Shown here: in pieces, positions 25,070 through 36,274 of the stretch
Position numbering within the stretch: position 1 is the first letter of the stretch
Layout of the letters: the number at the start of each line of letters is the position of its first letter
Source of the DNA: UBA11524 sp963617205
Lineage (GTDB): Bacteria; Bacillota; Clostridia; Christensenellales; Aristaeellaceae
Assembly (NCBI GenBank): GCA_963617205.1
Contig: CAVEOA010000001.1
Coordinates: 62,001-126,000, forward strand
Reading direction: 5' to 3'
Length of the DNA: 64,000 nucleotides
Program-made: the position numbers and the translations under genes
The notes under the pieces: generated by a model
Databases searched by the model: none
Told to the model about the DNA's origin: nothing
The model's input: the letters and a program-made list of their open reading frames with translations, nothing else

Positions 25070-27148
25070 TTAGACGTTGAAGAGCAGATCGTCGTAGGTC
25101 GGGAAGGGCCAATATTCCTTGCCGACAAGCGTTTCCAGCTCGTCCGCCTGTTCGCGCACAGCCGCCATCGCGGGGATGATGACATTGTGCTCGTACATTG
25201 CGCAGTCAAGCGCATCGCCATGGCACGTGGACTTCACCGCCGTGCGCAGACCGTCGATTGTCTTGTACAGCTTGCCGTTGCATTCCGCAACGCTGGACAG
25301 CACCTTCGATTCAGCAACAGGCTCGACACCAGCGGCCTTCATTGCGTTGACGGTCTTGGCAGTGTCTCCGGCGAACTTCATGCATGCCGGCAGAATTTCC
25401 TTCTCCGCCATCATCAGGCAGGTTTCCGCCTCGATGTTGAGCACCTTGGCGTAGTTCTCCAGCTTGATTTCGTAGCGAGAGCGCATCTCGGTTTCAGTGA
25501 AGACACCGAAGGAGGTGAACAGCTTGATGTTCTTCTCATCGAGCAGGTGCGGCAGCGCATCGACGGTGGACACATAATTCGGCAGACCGCGGCGGGCAGC
25601 CTCTTCAACCCATTCAGGCGCATAGCCGTTGCCGTTGAAGATGATGCGGTTATGCTTGCGCAGGTTCTCGACAATCAGGTTGTGCAGCGTCTCGCGGAAA
25701 TTGTCTGCCTTCTCCAGCACATCGGCAAATTCCTTGAGGGAGTTCGCAACGATGGTGTTGATGACGACGTTTGTTTCAGCAAGGGATTCAGAGGAGCCGA
25801 GCGAGCGGAACTCGAACTTATTGCCTGTGAAGGCGAACGGTGAGGTACGGTTGCGGTCGGTGTTGTCCTGCGGGAACTTCGGCAGGACGCTGACGCCAAT
25901 TTCCAGCTCGCGCTTAGCAGTTGCGCAGTATTCCTTCTCTTCCTCGAATGCATTGACAATCGCGGACAACTCATCGCCAAGGAACATGGAGATGATGGCA
26001 GGCGGCGCTTCGTTGGCGCCCAGACGGTGATCGTTACCGGCGGAAGCAACGGAGATGCGCAGCAGATCGGCGTATTCATCCACAGCCTTGATGACAGCAG
26101 TCAGAATGAGCATGAACTGTGCGGAGGTCGCGGGATCGTCGCCGGGATCAAGCAGGTTATAGCCGGTGTTGGTAGACATTGACCAGTTGTTGTGCTTGCC
26201 GGAGCCGTTCACGCCTGCAAAGGGCTTCTCGTGCAGCAGGCAAACAAGACCGTGACGATCAGCAACCTTTTTCATCATTTCCATCGTGAGCTGATTGTGA
26301 TCAGTGGCGATAGATGTAATGGTGAAAATCGGGGCGAGCTCGTGCTGAGCGGGAGCAACTTCGTTATGCTCAGTCTTGGCGAGAATGCCAAGCTTCCACA
26401 GTTCCTCGTCCAGGTCGGTCATGAAGGCCTGCACACGGGGCTTGATGGAACCGAAATAATGATCCTCGAGCTCCTGTCCCTTCGGCGGCTTATTGCCGAA
26501 AAGCGTGCGACCCGTGAAAATCAGATCCTTGCGCTTATTGTAAAGCGCCTTGTCAACGAGAAAATATTCCTGTTCAGGGCCAACCGTGGAGGTGACACGC
26601 GTGGCATCGCGTCCGAAGAGCTTTAGCACGCGGACGGCCTGTTTTGAAAGAGCCTCCATAGAGCGCAGTATAGGCGTCTTCTGGTCAAGCGCTTCGCCGC
26701 CGTAGGAGCAGAAAGCAGTCGGGATGCACAGCACGCCATCCTTGATGAAAGCATAGCTGGTCGGATCCCAAGCAGTGTAGCCGCGCGCCTCAAACGTGGA
26801 GCGCAGACCGCCAGACGGGAAGGAGGATGCATCCGGCTCACCGCGGACAAGCTCTTTGCCGCTGAATTCAAGGATGACCTTGCCGCCGTCCTTAGGAGAA
26901 ATGAAGCTGTCGTGCTTCTCGGCCGTGATGCCGGTCAGCGGCTGAAACCAGTGCGTATAATGCGTAACGCCGCGTTCAACCGCCCAATCCTTCATCGCAT
27001 TAGCAACGACATTTGCAACCTGAGGATCAAGGGGCTTTCCATCGCTGATGGTCTTGTGTAGCGCCTTGTAGATATCTTTCGGCAAACGTTTCTGCATCAC
27101 AGCGTCGTTAAAGACACTGCTTCCAAAAAGCTCGTCCAAGTTGGCCAT
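25070..27148 (-). CDS. glnN: glutamine synthetase, type III (GlnN)
   Basis: This dodecameric GSIII makes glutamine from glutamate, ammonia and ATP. At 692 residues it has the GSIII length, well above the roughly 450 of type I. Two GSIII signatures are clear: NGSGKHNNWSMSTNTG (ATP/substrate region) and GNDHRLGANEAPPAI. The N-terminal DELFGSSVFND segment is also typical. It precedes an ammonium channel fused to PII, so uptake, sensing and assimilation of ammonium are encoded together. Transcription starts from a near-consensus promoter about 150 nt upstream and passes through a leader hairpin with terminator features. Confidence 0.96.
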   Translation of the reverse strand: MANLDELFGSSVFNDAVMQKRLPKDIYKALHKTISDGKPLDPQVANVVANAMKDWAVERGVTHYTHWFQPLTGITAEKHDSFISPKDGGKVILEFSGKELVRGEPDASSFPSGGLRSTFEARGYTAWDPTSYAFIKDGVLCIPTAFCSYGGEALDQKTPILRSMEALSKQAVRVLKLFGRDATRVTSTVGPEQEYFLVDKALYNKRKDLIFTGRTLFGNKPPKGQELEDHYFGSIKPRVQAFMTDLDEELWKLGILAKTEHNEVAPAQHELAPIFTITSIATDHNQLTMEMMKKVADRHGLVCLLHEKPFAGVNGSGKHNNWSMSTNTGYNLLDPGDDPATSAQFMLILTAVIKAVDEYADLLRISVASAGNDHRLGANEAPPAIISMFLGDELSAIVNAFEEEKEYCATAKRELEIGVSVLPKFPQDNTDRNRTSPFAFTGNKFEFRSLGSSESLAETNVVINTIVANSLKEFADVLEKADNFRETLHNLIVENLRKHNRIIFNGNGYAPEWVEEAARRGLPNYVSTVDALPHLLDEKNIKLFTSFGVFTETEMRSRYEIKLENYAKVLNIEAETCLMMAEKEILPACMKFAGDTAKTVNAMKAAGVEPVAESKVLSSVAECNGKLYKTIDGLRTAVKSTCHGDALDCAMYEHNVIIPAMAAVREQADELETLVGKEYWPFPTYDDLLFNV

Positions 27149-27232
27149 TCAGGTTTCCTCCTTCATCATTTCGATGACATTTGCCAATCAGCTCCGACAC
27201 CAGACATCAATGCCTGTCAGCCGAATTCCGCT

Positions 27233-27290
27233 AAAAAGGAAAAGGACACTGCGAGAACGAATGAAATCCATCTCACAGCGCCCTTGCTGT
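27233..27290 (-). promoter_or_regulatory. glnN leader attenuator with competing ANTAR-like hairpin
   Basis: On the minus strand, bases 27283-27271 pair with 27256-27244 in a 13-bp stem (three G-U pairs) followed by TTTTCCTTTTT: a full intrinsic terminator about 100 nt before glnN. Overlapping its 5-prime arm, 27290-27275 can instead form ACAGC-AAGGGC-GCTGT. That is a 5-bp hairpin whose six-base loop has A at position 1 and G at position 4, as in RNA targets of ANTAR antiterminators. The two folds exclude each other. Only one such hairpin is visible, whereas known ANTAR sites have two. Confidence 0.65.
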
Positions 27291-27297
27291 TATAACA

Positions 27298-27326
27298 AGT
27301 ATAGCCGCCGCAAAACCGTTTGTCAA
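27298..27326 (-). promoter_or_regulatory. glnN promoter
   Basis: TTGACA and TATACT are separated by 17 nt, close to consensus. A perfect 10-bp palindrome (TGTTATAACA, 27288-27297) covers the expected start site and may be an operator. Confidence 0.8.
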
Positions 27327-27453
27327 GGGATATTTTTAATTTTCCTGATGCATTTTGCGAAAAAATCCGCAAAAAACAGCATAAAGACAATCCGAACCTC
27401 GAAAAATAACCAAAAGACGAACAAATTCATTCACATGATAATAAACGTCCGCA

Positions 27454-27492
27454 AAAAGAAACCCTCTTTCCCACATGAGGTGGAAAAGAGGG
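27454..27492 (-). terminator. intrinsic terminator of hppA
   Basis: A 13-bp stem with one G-U pair (CCCTCTTTTCCAC/GTGGGAAAGAGGG on the minus strand) is followed by TTTCTTTTT, 18 nt after the hppA stop. Confidence 0.9.
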
Positions 27493-27510
27493 CGATGGAT
27501 AAATGAAGTT

Positions 27511-29622
27511 TTACTTGATGATTGTCAGCGTCTGAATGACGCCAGCCAGCGTGTTTGCGACCGTCGACATCATCTTGATGAAGATGTCCAGCGCAACGCC
27601 GACAACGTCCTTACGGGTATCGCCAACGGTGTCGCCGGTAACGGACGCCTTATGGGCAGCAGAGCCCTTGCCGTGTCCCTTGAGGGCGCCGCTCTCGATG
27701 TACTTCTTCGCATTGTCGAAGGCACCGCCGGAGTTGCCCATGAAGATGGCACGCGGGATTGCCACGATGGTCGCACCGATAAGGATGCCGCCGACGAATT
27801 CCACACCAAAGAGGATGCCGCCGACGATCGGGATGAGCAGCGCGAGCATTGAAGGCAGCAGCATCTTGCGCAGCGCCTGCTTTGCAGCCATTTCGATGCA
27901 GCGGTTGTAGTCGGGCTTGACCTTACCTTCCAGAACGCCGGGGACGGACAGCTGACGGTCGCCCTCATCTGCCATCAGGCGTGCGCTCTCGATGGTATTG
28001 TCGGTCAGCAGCGCGGAGAAGTATTCAATCAGCGCACCGCCGATAATGCCGCCGGCAATGACCACGAAGGAAGCGATATTCAGGATCGGTTCCGCCGCGT
28101 TGGAATAACCGGAAACATATGCCACGATCAGGGAAACAGTCGCGAAAGCAGCGGAGCCGATGGCAAAGCCCTTGCCGATGGCGGCAGTGGTGTTGCCAAC
28201 GCTGTCGAGCTTATCGGTGATGACACGAACCTTGTCATCGAGGTGGCAGCTTTCTGCCAGACCGCCGGCATTATCCGCGATGGGACCGAAGGCGTCGATG
28301 GAAACTGTCGTACCGACGAATGCGAGCATGCCCAGAGAGGACAGCGCAATGCCGTAGGTGCCGCAAATCTTGCCGGAGATGAACAGCGCAATGCCGATTA
28401 CCACGATGGGCAGCAGGCAGGAACGGGAGCCGATGGCGTCACCCTTGGTGATGACGAAGGCTTCGCCTTCTGTCGCGATTTCAGCCAGTTGACGGGTTGG
28501 CTTGAAATCAGTGCTGGTGTAGTATTCGGTGATGGAGCCGATAGCGATGCCGCTCAGGATGCCAAGAACGCTGGAAATCCACGGAGACAGCCAGCCTGCC
28601 GCGAAATCACTGTACAGCTCCTTGCCGTTGAAGATGATCAGGCAGGAGAAGAAACCGATGATGATGGTCATACCGGCGGAAATCCACGTTGCAAGGTTCA
28701 GCTCGTGAGAGGGGTTGTCGCCCATCTTGCGGAACGCCGCATAGCCCAGACCGATCAGGCAGCCAAGCAGACCGCCGCCGGCGAGCACGATGGGATATAC
28801 GGTCGTAGCAGTCAGGGTTTCAGTCGGCAGGGTGCCGTTTGCCTTGAAGAGCGTGATGGCGATCATGATGGCAGCCGCCATGGTGGCCACGAAGCTCTCC
28901 AGCAGGTCGGAGCAGTTGCCGGCGATGTCGTTGACGTTGTCGCCGATGAAGTCAGCAACGACGTTCGGCACGCGGCTGTCGTCCTCAGGCATGTCGTGGC
29001 GCAGCTTTGCCAAGATATCGGAAGAAATGTCCGCAGCCTTGGTGTAGTTGCCGCCGGCCACGCGGTTGAACATGGCGACGATGGAGCAGCCCAGGGAGTA
29101 CGTCGTGACGCGCATGATGCACGGGTTGCACTCGAGGTTGGCAATCAGACCGTGTCCAACGCCGTTGATATCCTCAACGCCCCAGATGATCAGCACGAGC
29201 AGCAGACCCAGCATGCCAAACGCCTGAACGCTCAGACCGCTGATGCTGCCGCCGCAAAGCGCGACCTTCACCGTTTCGCCGATGGAAAGGCTTTCACGAG
29301 CCTTGTTGGCGGTGCGCACGTTCGCATAAGTCGCACTGCGCATGCCAAGCACGCAGACGATACTGCTCATGCAGGCACCCATCAGGAATGTAATGCCGCT
29401 GGTCGCTTCCACGAACAGCGAGAAAACAAGTGCAACAAGGACGGCGACGATGGAAATTGTCTTGTACTCCGTCTTCATGAAGGTCGAGGCGCCATCACGA
29501 ATGATGCCGGCCATCTCGATCATGTCAGGGGTGCCTTCACTCATCTTCCGGATGCGCACGTAGTTGTAGGCGATGTAAGCGAGCGTAAGCGCGACAACCG
29601 CCAGAACAATGAACCATGCCAT
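27511..29622 (-). CDS. hppA: membrane-bound, ion-pumping pyrophosphatase (HppA), divergent
   Basis: This membrane protein hydrolyses PPi and pumps H+ or Na+ outward. It has about 16 hydrophobic segments over 703 residues. The PPi/Mg-binding residues are recognisable: PEDD (212-215), a GDNVND acidic motif, and GKGSAAHKASVTGDTVGD near the C-terminus. GNTTAAIGKGFAIG, with Ala rather than Lys, marks the K+-dependent class. The usual DVGADLVGKVE signature is replaced here by DISSDILAKLR (198-208), so the enzyme is a divergent member. Na+ versus H+ specificity cannot be read with confidence. It would recover energy from PPi made by biosynthesis. Confidence 0.93.
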   Translation of the reverse strand: MAWFIVLAVVALTLAYIAYNYVRIRKMSEGTPDMIEMAGIIRDGASTFMKTEYKTISIVAVLVALVFSLFVEATSGITFLMGACMSSIVCVLGMRSATYANVRTANKARESLSIGETVKVALCGGSISGLSVQAFGMLGLLLVLIIWGVEDINGVGHGLIANLECNPCIMRVTTYSLGCSIVAMFNRVAGGNYTKAADISSDILAKLRHDMPEDDSRVPNVVADFIGDNVNDIAGNCSDLLESFVATMAAAIMIAITLFKANGTLPTETLTATTVYPIVLAGGGLLGCLIGLGYAAFRKMGDNPSHELNLATWISAGMTIIIGFFSCLIIFNGKELYSDFAAGWLSPWISSVLGILSGIAIGSITEYYTSTDFKPTRQLAEIATEGEAFVITKGDAIGSRSCLLPIVVIGIALFISGKICGTYGIALSSLGMLAFVGTTVSIDAFGPIADNAGGLAESCHLDDKVRVITDKLDSVGNTTAAIGKGFAIGSAAFATVSLIVAYVSGYSNAAEPILNIASFVVIAGGIIGGALIEYFSALLTDNTIESARLMADEGDRQLSVPGVLEGKVKPDYNRCIEMAAKQALRKMLLPSMLALLIPIVGGILFGVEFVGGILIGATIVAIPRAIFMGNSGGAFDNAKKYIESGALKGHGKGSAAHKASVTGDTVGDTRKDVVGVALDIFIKMMSTVANTLAGVIQTLTIIK

Positions 29623-29741
29623 GAGTTTGTTCTCCTCCTGTAAAGTGAATTTGATAGGCGAACCTATTCTGATGTTCTTTTTTCTACATTTTTCTCCCTT
29701 TTCCTGCTGGTTTTGACGTCATTTCTCGAAAAAATTTCGTT

Positions 29742-29770
29742 ATTAGATTTTTAATGATAATATTTTGCAA
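29742..29770 (-). promoter_or_regulatory. candidate hppA promoter
   Basis: TTGCAA and TCTAAT are separated by 17 nt on the minus strand. Confidence 0.45.
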
Positions 29771-29908
29771 TTTTGATTGCAGATGCTTTCATATGATGCA
29801 GTATGAAATTGCTGCGAACGCGAGGCGATTCTCAGTGCAAAATGCAGAAATCATCAAAAAGCTTCCTGTACAGATGCTTGCTTTCCACTATTTTTTTTGA
29901 ACAAAATG

Positions 29909-29917
29909 TGCTATAAT
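29909..29917 (+). promoter_or_regulatory. extended -10 promoter of the yerC-pcrA operon
   Basis: TGCTATAAT forms an extended -10, 54 nt upstream of yerC. The -35 (TATTTT) is weak, as is common with extended -10 promoters. Confidence 0.6.
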
Positions 29918-29970
29918 CATAACATGGGCAGGAATACGATCTGTATGCTTGTGGGAGGAGAGTGTCCGAT

Positions 29971-30288
29971 ATGTTTGAGCCGCGTGTGAAGAATGAGCAA
30001 ACGGATCTGCTGATGCAGGCGCTTCTGACGCTTGATTCGGTGGATGAGGCATATCGCTTTTTCGAAGATTTGTGTACCGTGTCTGAAATCAAGAGCATGG
30101 CGCAGCGCATTGAGGTCGCAAAGATGCTGAGGGAGCATGCGACATATCAGGAGGTCGCTCGGATTACGGGTGCTTCCTCTGCTACCATCAGCCGTGTCAA
30201 CCGTGCGCTGATTTATGGCGCAGATGGGTATACGGCGGTGCTGGATGCTTTGGAAGGAAAGCCTCACGACGGAACAAAGAATGATTGA
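29971..30288 (+). CDS. YerC/YecD-family TrpR-related regulator
   Basis: A small all-helical DNA-binding protein (105 residues) related to the tryptophan repressor. The helix-turn-helix lies in TYQEVARITGASSATISRVNRAL, preceded by the dimer-forming helices with FEDLCTVSEIKSMAQRIEVAKML. The ATG at 29971 is 10 nt after GGGAGGAG; a GTG nine bases earlier is too close to it. It precedes pcrA by 10 nt, and the yerC-pcrA-ligA order is also found in Bacillus, where its target is not well defined. It may regulate this repair operon. Confidence 0.88.
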   Translation: MFEPRVKNEQTDLLMQALLTLDSVDEAYRFFEDLCTVSEIKSMAQRIEVAKMLREHATYQEVARITGASSATISRVNRALIYGADGYTAVLDALEGKPHDGTKND

Positions 30289-30298
30289 GGGGAAAACG

Positions 30299-32605
<2,307 letters not shown>

Positions 32606-32608
32606 CGC

Positions 32609-34573
32609 ATGACCGAATCGACCGACCGCATGCAAGCGCTGATCGGCAGTCTGAATGAGGCGTCACAGGCGTACTATTTTTCCGGCGAACCGATCATGTC
32701 CGATAAGGACTGGGATGCGCTTTATGATGAGCTGTCTGCGCTTGAAAAGCAGACGGGTATTGTGCTGCCGGGTTCTCCGACGCATCGGGTCGGCGGTGAG
32801 GCGAAAACGGCGCTTGAACCGCACACGCACATCCATCGGCTGTGGAGCATGGACAAGGCGCAATCGACCGGTGCTGTGATGGATTGGGTTCAGCGGACGG
32901 AAAAGCTGTCCGGCCAGACAGAGCTGGAATATTGCGTAGAATATAAGTTTGATGGGCTGACGCTGAACCTGACCTATCAGGACGGTCAGCTGATTCAGGC
33001 GGCGACACGCGGCAACGGCATCACCGGCGAGGCAATTCTGCCGCAGGCGAAGACCATCGCAACGGTGCCGCGCACGATTCCGTATAAGGGATTGCTGGAG
33101 GTACAGGGCGAGTGCATCATGCGCCTGTCCGTGCTCGATGCGTACAACAAGACGGCGAAGGAGCCGCTCAAGAATGCACGCAACGCCGCTGCCGGTGCAC
33201 TGAGAAACCTTGACCCGGCAGTGACGGCATCGCGCCACCTCGATGCATTCTTCTATCAGATTGGCACGATTGACAATCCGCCGTACACGACGCAGGAGGG
33301 AATGCTGTCTTTCCTGCGCGAGAACGGCTTTCAGGTTAGCCCGTATCTCGGTCGCTGCAAGAGTATGCAGGAAATTGAGGAGTGCATCCGCCAGATTGAG
33401 GAGAAAAGAAGCAGCCTTGACTTCCTGATTGACGGCGTGCTGATTAAGGTGAGCGACTTGTCCTTGCGCGAAATCATGGGCTACACAGACCGCTTTCCGC
33501 GCTGGGCAGTTGCCTATAAGTTCGAAGCTGAGGAAACAACGACCATCATTCGCAGTGTGACATGGGAAATCGGCAGAACAGGCAAGCTGACGCCGGTGGC
33601 TGAAGTGGAGCCGGTTGACTTTTATGGCGTGACGGTGCGTCGGGCGACGCTAAATAACTGGGGTGACATCCAGCGCAAACGCGTGGCAATCGGCGCAAAG
33701 GTATGGATTCGCCGTTCAAATGACGTGATTCCGGAAATTATGGGCCATGTCGGTGAGGACGAGGAGAATGAAACGCCGATTGTGCGCCCGAACGTCTGCC
33801 CCGCATGCGGAAATCAGCTGATTGAACGAGGCGCACATCTTTTTTGCATGAACCGTGTGTCATGCCGCCCGCAGGCAGTGGCGCGAATCAGCCATTTTGC
33901 CGGACGGAATGCGATGGATATTGATGGGCTGTCAGAAAAGACGGCAGGGCAGCTTTACGACCAGATGAACGTGCGCGACCCGGCGGATCTGTATGTGCTG
34001 ACGCGCGAACAGGTGCTGTCGTTGGACGGCTTTAAGGATAAGAAGGCGGACAATCTGCTTGCGGCACTGCAAAAGAGCAAAACGTGTGCACTTGACGCAT
34101 TCCTGTTCGCAGTCGGCATTCCGAATGTCGGAAGAAAAACAGCAAGAGACCTCGCCAACAATTTCGGTACGCTTGAAGCTGTTGCAGGCGCCTCGCAGGA
34201 AGCGCTCATTGCAATGGAGGATGTCGGCGAAATTGTCGCACAGAGCATTATCGAGTTCTTCTCATTCGCGGAGAACCGCACGATGATTGATCGTCTCCTT
34301 GCAGCTGGTGTAACGCCTGCGGAAAAGAAAAAAGCGGAAGGCGGCTGCTTCAACGGCATGAGCATTGTCGTGACCGGTACGCTGCCTACGCTGTCCCGAC
34401 ACGATGCTGAAGAGCTGATTGCGCGAAACGGTGGCAAACCGGCTTCGTCCGTCAGCAAGAAAACCGCCTTTGTCGTTGCAGGCGAGGCGGCAGGCAGCAA
34501 ACTGACGAAGGCGCAGCAGCTCGGCATTGAGATTATTGATGAGGCAGAGTTGCTCAGACGCGTTTCTTCATGA
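32609..34573 (+). CDS. ligA: NAD-dependent DNA ligase LigA
   Basis: LigA seals nicks using NAD+, essential for Okazaki fragment joining. It has an N-terminal Ia domain that binds NMN, the adenylated lysine in YKFDG (K113), the OB fold, a four-cysteine zinc finger (CPACGNQL, FCMNRVSC), helix-hairpin-helix repeats and a C-terminal BRCT domain (FNGMSIVVTGTLPTLSR). The usual KLDG is KFDG here. Length (654) is normal. Coupled to pcrA by a 3-nt gap. Confidence 0.96.
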   Translation: MTESTDRMQALIGSLNEASQAYYFSGEPIMSDKDWDALYDELSALEKQTGIVLPGSPTHRVGGEAKTALEPHTHIHRLWSMDKAQSTGAVMDWVQRTEKLSGQTELEYCVEYKFDGLTLNLTYQDGQLIQAATRGNGITGEAILPQAKTIATVPRTIPYKGLLEVQGECIMRLSVLDAYNKTAKEPLKNARNAAAGALRNLDPAVTASRHLDAFFYQIGTIDNPPYTTQEGMLSFLRENGFQVSPYLGRCKSMQEIEECIRQIEEKRSSLDFLIDGVLIKVSDLSLREIMGYTDRFPRWAVAYKFEAEETTTIIRSVTWEIGRTGKLTPVAEVEPVDFYGVTVRRATLNNWGDIQRKRVAIGAKVWIRRSNDVIPEIMGHVGEDEENETPIVRPNVCPACGNQLIERGAHLFCMNRVSCRPQAVARISHFAGRNAMDIDGLSEKTAGQLYDQMNVRDPADLYVLTREQVLSLDGFKDKKADNLLAALQKSKTCALDAFLFAVGIPNVGRKTARDLANNFGTLEAVAGASQEALIAMEDVGEIVAQSIIEFFSFAENRTMIDRLLAAGVTPAEKKKAEGGCFNGMSIVVTGTLPTLSRHDAEELIARNGGKPASSVSKKTAFVVAGEAAGSKLTKAQQLGIEIIDEAELLRRVSS

Positions 34574-34651
34574 TGACTTCATGAACGGATGGTAGCATCA
34601 GCATGGGCACAGGCATGTGTCCGAAGCAATACAGTGGAAAAGAGGAAAACG

Positions 34652-35476
34652 ATGATTTCCCATCTTGATACATATCTGGAGGCATTGCGAACTGATCCGC
34701 TCGGCTTTTTGCTGACGCTTCTGTACAGTGTGGTTGTATTCCTTCTGAGCTTGATGCTGCATGAATGCGCACACGGGTATGTTGCGTACCGTTGCGGCGA
34801 CCCAACGGCGAAGATGATGGGCAGGCTGACGCTTGACCCGCGCAAGCATCTTGATTTGATCGGCACCATCAGCATGTTTCTGATCGGTTTCGGCTGGGCA
34901 AAGCCGGTGCCGGTCAATCCGAATAACTATCGTCATGGACGGCGCGATGATTTTCTTGTGTCGATTGCAGGCATTGCGACGAATCTCTGCTTGTGTCTTG
35001 TGTGCATGGGACTGAGCGTACCGATCGGACGGCTGATGTTTGGCGATGACCTTCTCAAGCAGGTGCAGAACTATTCCGGTTCCGTGTCGTACCTGTTCAG
35101 CCCGTTTTACACGACGAACATGAACACGGGCGGCGCGGATATTGCGAACGGCACATTTGCCGCAGAAATGCTCAGCCAGCTGGCAGTGCCGTGGATACAG
35201 TACGTTCAGCGCTTTTTGCTGATGATGGCGCAGACGAACCTATGTCTTGCCATCTTCAATTTCCTGCCGATTCCGCCGTTGGATGGGTATCATCTGTTCA
35301 ACGATCTGCTGTTCAAGGGCAAGCTGCACCTGAACCGAAATGGGTACATGATTGCGCAGGTTGTGCTGATTGTGCTTGTGCTGTCAGGTGTGCTGGACAG
35401 CTTCCTGAGCGAAGCGCTCTTTCAGGTATACGGCTTCCTGCTCAAGGGCATAATGGCATTGGCAGGATTATCATAA
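34652..35476 (+). CDS. site-2 protease-family membrane metalloprotease (M50)
   Basis: An intramembrane zinc protease-like protein of 274 residues. The HExxH site is HECAH within the first membrane segments (LSLMLHECAHGYVAYRCGD), and the third ligand region is near PIPPLDGYHLFN. About five or six hydrophobic helices are visible. It lacks the PDZ domain of RseP/SpoIVFB-type enzymes, matching the small, poorly studied M50 group often found next to scpAB in Clostridia. The start at 34652 follows GAGG. The substrate is unknown. Confidence 0.88.
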   Translation: MISHLDTYLEALRTDPLGFLLTLLYSVVVFLLSLMLHECAHGYVAYRCGDPTAKMMGRLTLDPRKHLDLIGTISMFLIGFGWAKPVPVNPNNYRHGRRDDFLVSIAGIATNLCLCLVCMGLSVPIGRLMFGDDLLKQVQNYSGSVSYLFSPFYTTNMNTGGADIANGTFAAEMLSQLAVPWIQYVQRFLLMMAQTNLCLAIFNFLPIPPLDGYHLFNDLLFKGKLHLNRNGYMIAQVVLIVLVLSGVLDSFLSEALFQVYGFLLKGIMALAGLS

Positions 35477-35488
35477 GGATGGAAACGC

Positions 35489-36274
35489 ATGAGCATGACA
35501 TTTCAGCTCAAGGACTTTGACGGCCCGCTTGACCTGCTCCTCTTCTTGATTAATAAGGAAAAAATCGACATCAAGGACATCTTTGTCAGCCAGATTACCG
35601 ACCAGTATATCGATTCTGTCCGGAATGCCGCTGATTTGGATATGGATGACGCGACGGATTTTCTCGTGATGGCTGCGACGCTGCTGGAAATCAAATCACG
35701 TGCGATGCTTCCGCGTCCGCCGGCACTCGATGAGGGCGAGGAGGATCCGGAGGAGGCGCTCATCCGTCGTCTGGAGGAATACAAGCGCTTTCGGGAGAGC
35801 GCATCGGCGCTCAAGCAGTTTGAATTGGCAGCGGCGCAGGTGTTTACGAAGCTTCCGGAGGAATACCCGCTTCCGCCGCAGGAAACGGAGCTTGTTGGGC
35901 TGACGCTCCAGGGACTGACGGAGGCGTTTTTGCGCATCTGGGCGAGAAAGCCGGCAGACAGTGACAATCCGGAAACAAATCACTATGCGCCGCGGGACAT
36001 TCATCGCGATGAGCACAGCGTGCAGGAATGTATGCTGACGCTGCTCAAGGGTGTGTCATCACGCGGATGCCTGCGCTTTGAGGAAACATTCAGTGCTGTA
36101 CCGACAAAAGAAGAGGTCGTTACACTGTTTATGGCGCTGCTGGAACTGCTCAAGCTTGGTGAAATTCATGTGGAGCAGGAAGGAACATGCAGGGAAATCG
36201 TGCTCTACTCGGGCGGAAGACATGGCATGACGGATGAAGAAACAATATCGGAGATGACGGAGGAGCTGCAATGA
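35489..36274 (+). CDS. scpA: segregation and condensation protein ScpA
   Basis: ScpA is the kleisin subunit that bridges SMC heads in bacterial condensin. The N-terminus FQLKDFDGPLDLLLFLINKEKIDI is the family hallmark. The C-terminal winged helix binds the SMC head. Length (261) is typical. It overlaps scpB by 4 nt (ATGA) and is the penultimate gene of the yerC-to-scpB operon. smc is not in the window. Confidence 0.95.
   Translation: MSMTFQLKDFDGPLDLLLFLINKEKIDIKDIFVSQITDQYIDSVRNAADLDMDDATDFLVMAATLLEIKSRAMLPRPPALDEGEEDPEEALIRRLEEYKRFRESASALKQFELAAAQVFTKLPEEYPLPPQETELVGLTLQGLTEAFLRIWARKPADSDNPETNHYAPRDIHRDEHSVQECMLTLLKGVSSRGCLRFEETFSAVPTKEEVVTLFMALLELLKLGEIHVEQEGTCREIVLYSGGRHGMTDEETISEMTEELQ

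Larger units (their letters stand above)
27149..27510. other. 362-nt intergenic region with glnN promoter and leader and hppA terminator
   Basis: There is no coding potential with a ribosome site. From right to left it holds the hppA terminator, an AT-rich stretch, the glnN promoter, a leader attenuator, and the glnN ribosome-binding site (GAAGGAGG). Confidence 0.7.
29623..29970. other. 348-nt divergent intergenic region between hppA and yerC
   Basis: AT-rich, with no coding potential. It holds the candidate hppA promoter, a GCAAT/ATTGC inverted repeat at 29768-29781, and the yerC promoter. The hppA leader of about 110 nt shows no recognisable riboswitch. Confidence 0.55.

Noticed and set aside
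27141..27506. A possible 121-codon gene in the glnN-hppA gap
   Set aside because: It has no ribosome site, runs through the glnN promoter, attenuator and hppA terminator, and has AT-rich, Lys/Asn-biased composition unlike its neighbours.
28243..29643. A 466-codon frame on the plus strand opposite hppA
   Set aside because: The product is Asp/Glu/Gly/Gln-rich with no domain, and hppA is unambiguous.
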